The position numbers and the translations under genes were made by a program. From NCBI GenBank assembly GCA_937902605.1, contig CALFNC010000091.1, forward strand, positions 1 to 8,611: 8,611 bases of DNA, read 5' to 3'. The stretch comes from an uncultured Acidobacteriota bacterium. GTDB lineage: Bacteria > Acidobacteriota > Thermoanaerobaculia > UBA5066. The notes under the pieces are model-generated. The model saw only the letters and a program-made list of their open reading frames with translations. It did no database searches and was not told where the DNA came from. Shown piece after piece: positions 5,835-8,611 of this stretch. Positions within the stretch are counted from its first letter, which is position 1, and each line of letters begins with the position of its first letter.

Positions 5835-7241
5835 TCAGTGCATGCCGGACCCTCCGGCCAGGTTCTTCACCAGCTCACCGATGACCGCCTTCGCGTCACC
5901 GAAGAGCATCCAGGTCGCGTCCGCGAAGTAGAGGGCGTTGTCGATGCCGGCGAAGCCCGGATTCTTGCTCCGCTTGATGGCAAAGACGCTCCGGGCCTTG
6001 TCGGCGTCGATGATCGGCATGCCGTAGATCGGGCTCGTCTTGTCGGTCCGGGCCGCCGGGTTCACGACGTCGTTCGCGCCGACCACGAGGGCCACGTCGA
6101 CCTGCGGCATGTCGGGGTTGATCTCGTCCATCTCGACGAGGTCGGTATACGGGATGTCGGCCTCGGCCAGGAGGACGTTCATGTGCCCCGGCATCCGGCC
6201 GGCGACCGGGTGGATCGCGAACTTCACCTTGATCCCCCGCTTGATCAGCTGGTCGTATAGCTCGCGCACCTTGTGCTGCGCCTGAGCCACCGCCATCCCG
6301 TAGCCCGGGATGATGACGACGAAGTTCGCCTGCTCCAGCGCCTGCGCGGCCCCCTCGGGCGTCTCCGACTTGTAGACCTTCTCCTCGGTGCCCGCCTTCA
6401 CCTGCTGGACCTGGCCGAACGCTCCGAACAGGACGTTCGCGAACGAGCGGTTCATCGCCTTGCACATGATGATCGCCAGGATCAGGCCGCTCGACCCGTC
6501 GAGGGCGCCAGCGGTGATCAGGAGCTTGTTGTCCAGGACGAATCCCATCGCGACGGCCGAGAGTCCGGCGTAGGCGTTCAGGATCGCGATGACGGTCGGC
6601 ATGTCGGCTCCGCCGATCGGGATGATCAGCAGGACACCGAACATGAGCGACAGGACGATGATGGCCGAAAAGACGAGCGGCCCCCAGGTCGCGCCCGGGT
6701 GAAGGACAAGGGCGACAGCCAGGCCGAGAGCGACGACGAAGAGAGAGAGGTTGACGACGTTCTGGAACGGATAGGTCACCGGCCGCTGTGGGACCCACTT
6801 CAGCTCCTGGAGCTTCCCCGCGGCCATCAAGCTTCCGGTAAGCGTGAGGAAGCCGAGGAGGACCTCGGCGAGCAGCGCGATCATCCGGAACGTGCTCAGG
6901 TGCTCTGGCCCCTCCATCCGGCCGAGGTAGAACTCCGCGGCCCCGACGAGCCCCGCGGCCGCCCCGCCGAACGCGTGGGAGAGCGCCGTCCGCTGCGGCA
7001 CCGCCGTCAGCGGCACCCTGGATAGCGGGACGCCAACCAGGAATCCTGCGGCAATCGCCAGGACGATCCAGACGTGGTGGGAGATGCCCGGCTGAGCCCA
7101 GGTGAAGACGACCGCGATCGTGGTCGCCGCCACACCAGCCCAGACCCCTCTCCGAGCGGTCGGTGGCGTGTTCATCCAGTGGAGCGCGAAGATGAAGAGT
7201 GCCGAGGCGACGATGTAGGCGAGCTGCGTGACGCCGAACAT
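5835..7241 (-). CDS. pntB: NAD(P) transhydrogenase subunit beta
   Basis: The beta subunit of the proton-pumping transhydrogenase, which reduces NADP+ with NADH using the proton gradient (EC 7.1.1.1). It has 468 residues against 462 in E. coli. The N-terminal two-fifths is hydrophobic (domain II helices, about 1-265) and the rest is the NADP(H)-binding domain III. His89 in ALSHAFGG corresponds to the E. coli beta-His91 proton-channel residue, and Asn222 in ILNAYAG to beta-Asn222. CKAMNRSF (260-267) closes the membrane part. Domain III shows GYGMAVAQAQ (313-322), VAGRMPGHMNVLLAEA (346-361), DEINPD (372-377), GANDVVNP (388-395) and KRSKNPGFAG (423-432). The ATG overlaps the pntAB stop by one base (TGATG), with a G-rich stretch upstream. 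A GTG immediately before it, overlapping as GTGA, is the alternative start. The segment before His89 reads VPQRTALSH where MPQMVALLH is usual. Confidence 0.96.
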   Translation of the reverse strand: MFGVTQLAYIVASALFIFALHWMNTPPTARRGVWAGVAATTIAVVFTWAQPGISHHVWIVLAIAAGFLVGVPLSRVPLTAVPQRTALSHAFGGAAAGLVGAAEFYLGRMEGPEHLSTFRMIALLAEVLLGFLTLTGSLMAAGKLQELKWVPQRPVTYPFQNVVNLSLFVVALGLAVALVLHPGATWGPLVFSAIIVLSLMFGVLLIIPIGGADMPTVIAILNAYAGLSAVAMGFVLDNKLLITAGALDGSSGLILAIIMCKAMNRSFANVLFGAFGQVQQVKAGTEEKVYKSETPEGAAQALEQANFVVIIPGYGMAVAQAQHKVRELYDQLIKRGIKVKFAIHPVAGRMPGHMNVLLAEADIPYTDLVEMDEINPDMPQVDVALVVGANDVVNPAARTDKTSPIYGMPIIDADKARSVFAIKRSKNPGFAGIDNALYFADATWMLFGDAKAVIGELVKNLAGGSGMH

Positions 7242-7576
7242 CACGCCTGCCCCCCCGTCACGTCCCTCTTGTCGTCTCTATTAGCAGGGGGTTTCTCGAC
7301 CGTCTTGAACATCTTCAGCATCCGGTCGGTGATGAGGAATCCGCTGACGATGTTGGTGGTCGAGGCGAAGAGGGCGACCGCCCCGAGAACTCGGATCCAG
7401 ACCGGGGCGTCGCTTCCAGTCACGATGATCGCGCCGACCACCGCGATGGCTGAGATCGCGTTCGTGAGGGACATGAGCGGCGTGTGCAGCAGCCGCGAGA
7501 CCCGGCGGATGACGCCCAGCCCGATGAACGACGCCAGGACGAAGACGAACAAGGTGGACCACATCTCGCTGGTCAT
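7241..7576 (-). CDS. pntAB: NAD(P) transhydrogenase subunit alpha-2 (membrane domain)
   Basis: A 111-residue membrane subunit that corresponds to the C-terminal helices of E. coli PntA but is a separate gene, as in Rhodospirillum rubrum. Three hydrophobic segments lie at about 6-26, 38-55 and 61-82. The family block LHTPLMSLTNAISAI (30-44) leads into the second helix, and NIVSGFLITDRMLKMF (75-90) ends the third. The C-terminal 20 residues are charged and should lie in the cytoplasm. The start is firm: AAGGAGG sits six bases before the ATG, which overlaps the pntAA stop as ATGA, so its translation is coupled to that of pntAA. With beta it forms the proton-translocating domain II. The frame extends upstream inside pntAA, but that part is out-of-frame shadow. 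Confidence 0.95.
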   Translation of the reverse strand: MTSEMWSTLFVFVLASFIGLGVIRRVSRLLHTPLMSLTNAISAIAVVGAIIVTGSDAPVWIRVLGAVALFASTTNIVSGFLITDRMLKMFKTVEKPPANRDDKRDVTGGQA

Positions 7577-8611
7577 TTCCGTCCTCCTTCCTGCGCGGGA
7601 GCCTTTTCCAGCGCTTCGCGAGTTTTCGCGTGCGTCACCAGGCCGTCGTGGGTGACGAGCGCCCCTTTCTGGATGTCGTCGGCCAGGTCGAGGACGAACG
7701 CCTTCTCCTTCGTGAACGCCAGCACGAAGGAGGTCAGGTTGCGGGAGAAGAGGAGGCTCGCGTGGAGCGGCATCGTCGCCGGAAGGTTGAGCGGCGCGAG
7801 GATCGTCACTCCCCCTGTCCGCACCGTCTCTCCCGGTTTTGACAGCTCGCAGTTCCCACCACCGTCCGCGCCCAGGTCGACGATCACCGAGCCCGGTCTC
7901 ATCGTCCGGACGGTCGACTCGGAGATCAGCTTCGGCGCGAAGACGCCCCCGATCAGGGCCGTCGTCACGACCACGTCCGCCTGTGCGCACTCCTGGGCGA
8001 GCATCTCCGCCTGGCGCTTCTTGTCCTCGTCGGACAGCTCCCGCGCATAGCCGCCGCCCGCCGCGGCGCTCTCCTTCAGCTCGATGCCGACGTACTTCGC
8101 GCCGACGCTCTCGATCTGCTCCTTCACCTCCGGACGAACGTCAGTCGCGACGACGTTGGCCCCGAGGCGCCGGGCGGTCGCGATGGCCTGCAAACCGGCC
8201 ACCCCGGCGCCGATGACGAAGACGCGGGCCGGACGAACCATGCCCGCCGCGGTCATCAGCATCGGGAAGTACTTGGGGAGCTCCACTGCTGCGAGGAGGA
8301 CCCCCTTGTAGCCTCCGATGTTCGCCATCGACGAAAGGGTGTCCATCGACTGCGCGCGGGTCGTCCGCGGGATCGCGTCCGTCGCGAACGCGGTGACCTT
8401 CCGGGCCGCCAGCGCACGCACGGCATCGAGATTCCGGAGGGGCATCAGCGAGCCGAGGTAGATCGCGCCCGGCCGCATCCAGCCCGGCTCGTCGCGCCCC
8501 GCCGGCGGCGTGGTGGGGGCCGTCACTTTCAGGACGAGATCGGCCGAGCCGAAAAGGGCCGCCGGATCGGCCTCGATGGCGGCGCCGACGTCGCGGGACC
8601 CGGCATCGGGG
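7573..8611 (-). CDS. pntAA: NAD(P) transhydrogenase subunit alpha-1, 5' end outside window
   Basis: The C-terminal 345 residues of the soluble NAD(H)-binding subunit (domain I). The frame is open to the window edge; the homologous reading starting PDAGSRDVG and LVLKVTAPTT shows that the GTG at 8526 is internal. About 40-60 N-terminal residues are probably missing, given about 384 in Rhodospirillum. In visible-fragment numbering, RTTRAQSMDTLSS (82-94) keeps the Arg, Gln, Asp and Ser that correspond to R. rubrum Arg127, Gln132, Asp135 and Ser138 at the hydride-transfer site. VIGAGVAG (132-139) is the Rossmann glycine motif, and ATDVRP (155-160) carries the acidic ribose-binding residue. GGGYARELSDE (185-195) is the mobile loop, and GGNCELSKPGE (251-261) and APLNLPATMPLHAS (272-285) complete the family pattern. 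First visible gene of the pnt operon; the promoter lies outside the window. Confidence 0.95.
   Translation of the reverse strand, partial: PDAGSRDVGAAIEADPAALFGSADLVLKVTAPTTPPAGRDEPGWMRPGAIYLGSLMPLRNLDAVRALAARKVTAFATDAIPRTTRAQSMDTLSSMANIGGYKGVLLAAVELPKYFPMLMTAAGMVRPARVFVIGAGVAGLQAIATARRLGANVVATDVRPEVKEQIESVGAKYVGIELKESAAAGGGYARELSDEDKKRQAEMLAQECAQADVVVTTALIGGVFAPKLISESTVRTMRPGSVIVDLGADGGGNCELSKPGETVRTGGVTILAPLNLPATMPLHASLLFSRNLTSFVLAFTKEKAFVLDLADDIQKGALVTHDGLVTHAKTREALEKAPAQEGGRK

Noticed and set aside
5217..7025. Long plus-strand open frames (347 and 250 codons) across the VTT and pntB genes
   Set aside because: They are Arg/Asp/Gly/Val-rich, without motifs, and lie opposite genes with clear family signatures. 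They are typical antisense frames in GC-rich DNA.
8524..8526. GTG as the true start of pntAA
   Set aside because: Sequence upstream to the window edge translates in frame into recognisable PntA residues (for example ADLVLK before VTAP), so the gene is simply cut by the window.

Overview
The window is a GC-rich bacterial fragment, roughly two-thirds G+C by eye, with almost no non-coding DNA. Most coding regions abut or overlap by 1-4 bases. Bases 1-21 are not biological: they match the 3' end of the Illumina TruSeq adapter. This is therefore one end of a short-read, probably metagenomic, assembly. Nothing in the sequence fixes the taxon. The codon bias, the three-subunit proton-translocating transhydrogenase and the ACAD10/11-like acyl-CoA dehydrogenase fit a high-GC soil or subsurface bacterium (Rokubacteria, NC10, deltaproteobacteria or similar), but that is inference.

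There are three transcription blocks. (1) From the right edge leftwards (minus strand, 8611 to 5088): pntAA (5' end cut by the window), pntAB, pntB and a TVP38/TMEM64 (VTT) family membrane protein. The three pnt genes are translationally coupled (ATGA overlap, then TGATG) and encode a complete-looking NAD(P) transhydrogenase of the Rhodospirillum three-subunit type. (2) A single plus-strand gene (4636-5091) for a 151-residue all-helical protein that resembles the RsbRD N-terminal domain. It converges on the VTT gene so closely that the two stop codons share one CTAG. (3) Divergent from it, a minus-strand run (4566 to 22): glycogen phosphorylase (glgP), a lipoprotein alpha/beta hydrolase, an ACAD10/11-like acyl-CoA dehydrogenase, and perhaps the first codons of another gene that runs into the adapter.

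Functionally this is mostly central metabolism: NADPH supply driven by the proton gradient, glycogen breakdown to glucose-1-phosphate, and acyl-CoA oxidation. I see no mobile element, CRISPR, phage or defence genes, RNA gene or biosynthetic cluster, and I do not claim a new system. The most interesting spot is the 69-bp region between glgP and the helical protein. Two outward-facing -10-like boxes, each followed by CCGG, form an imperfect inverted repeat. This suggests paired divergent promoters, possibly with a leaderless glgP transcript.
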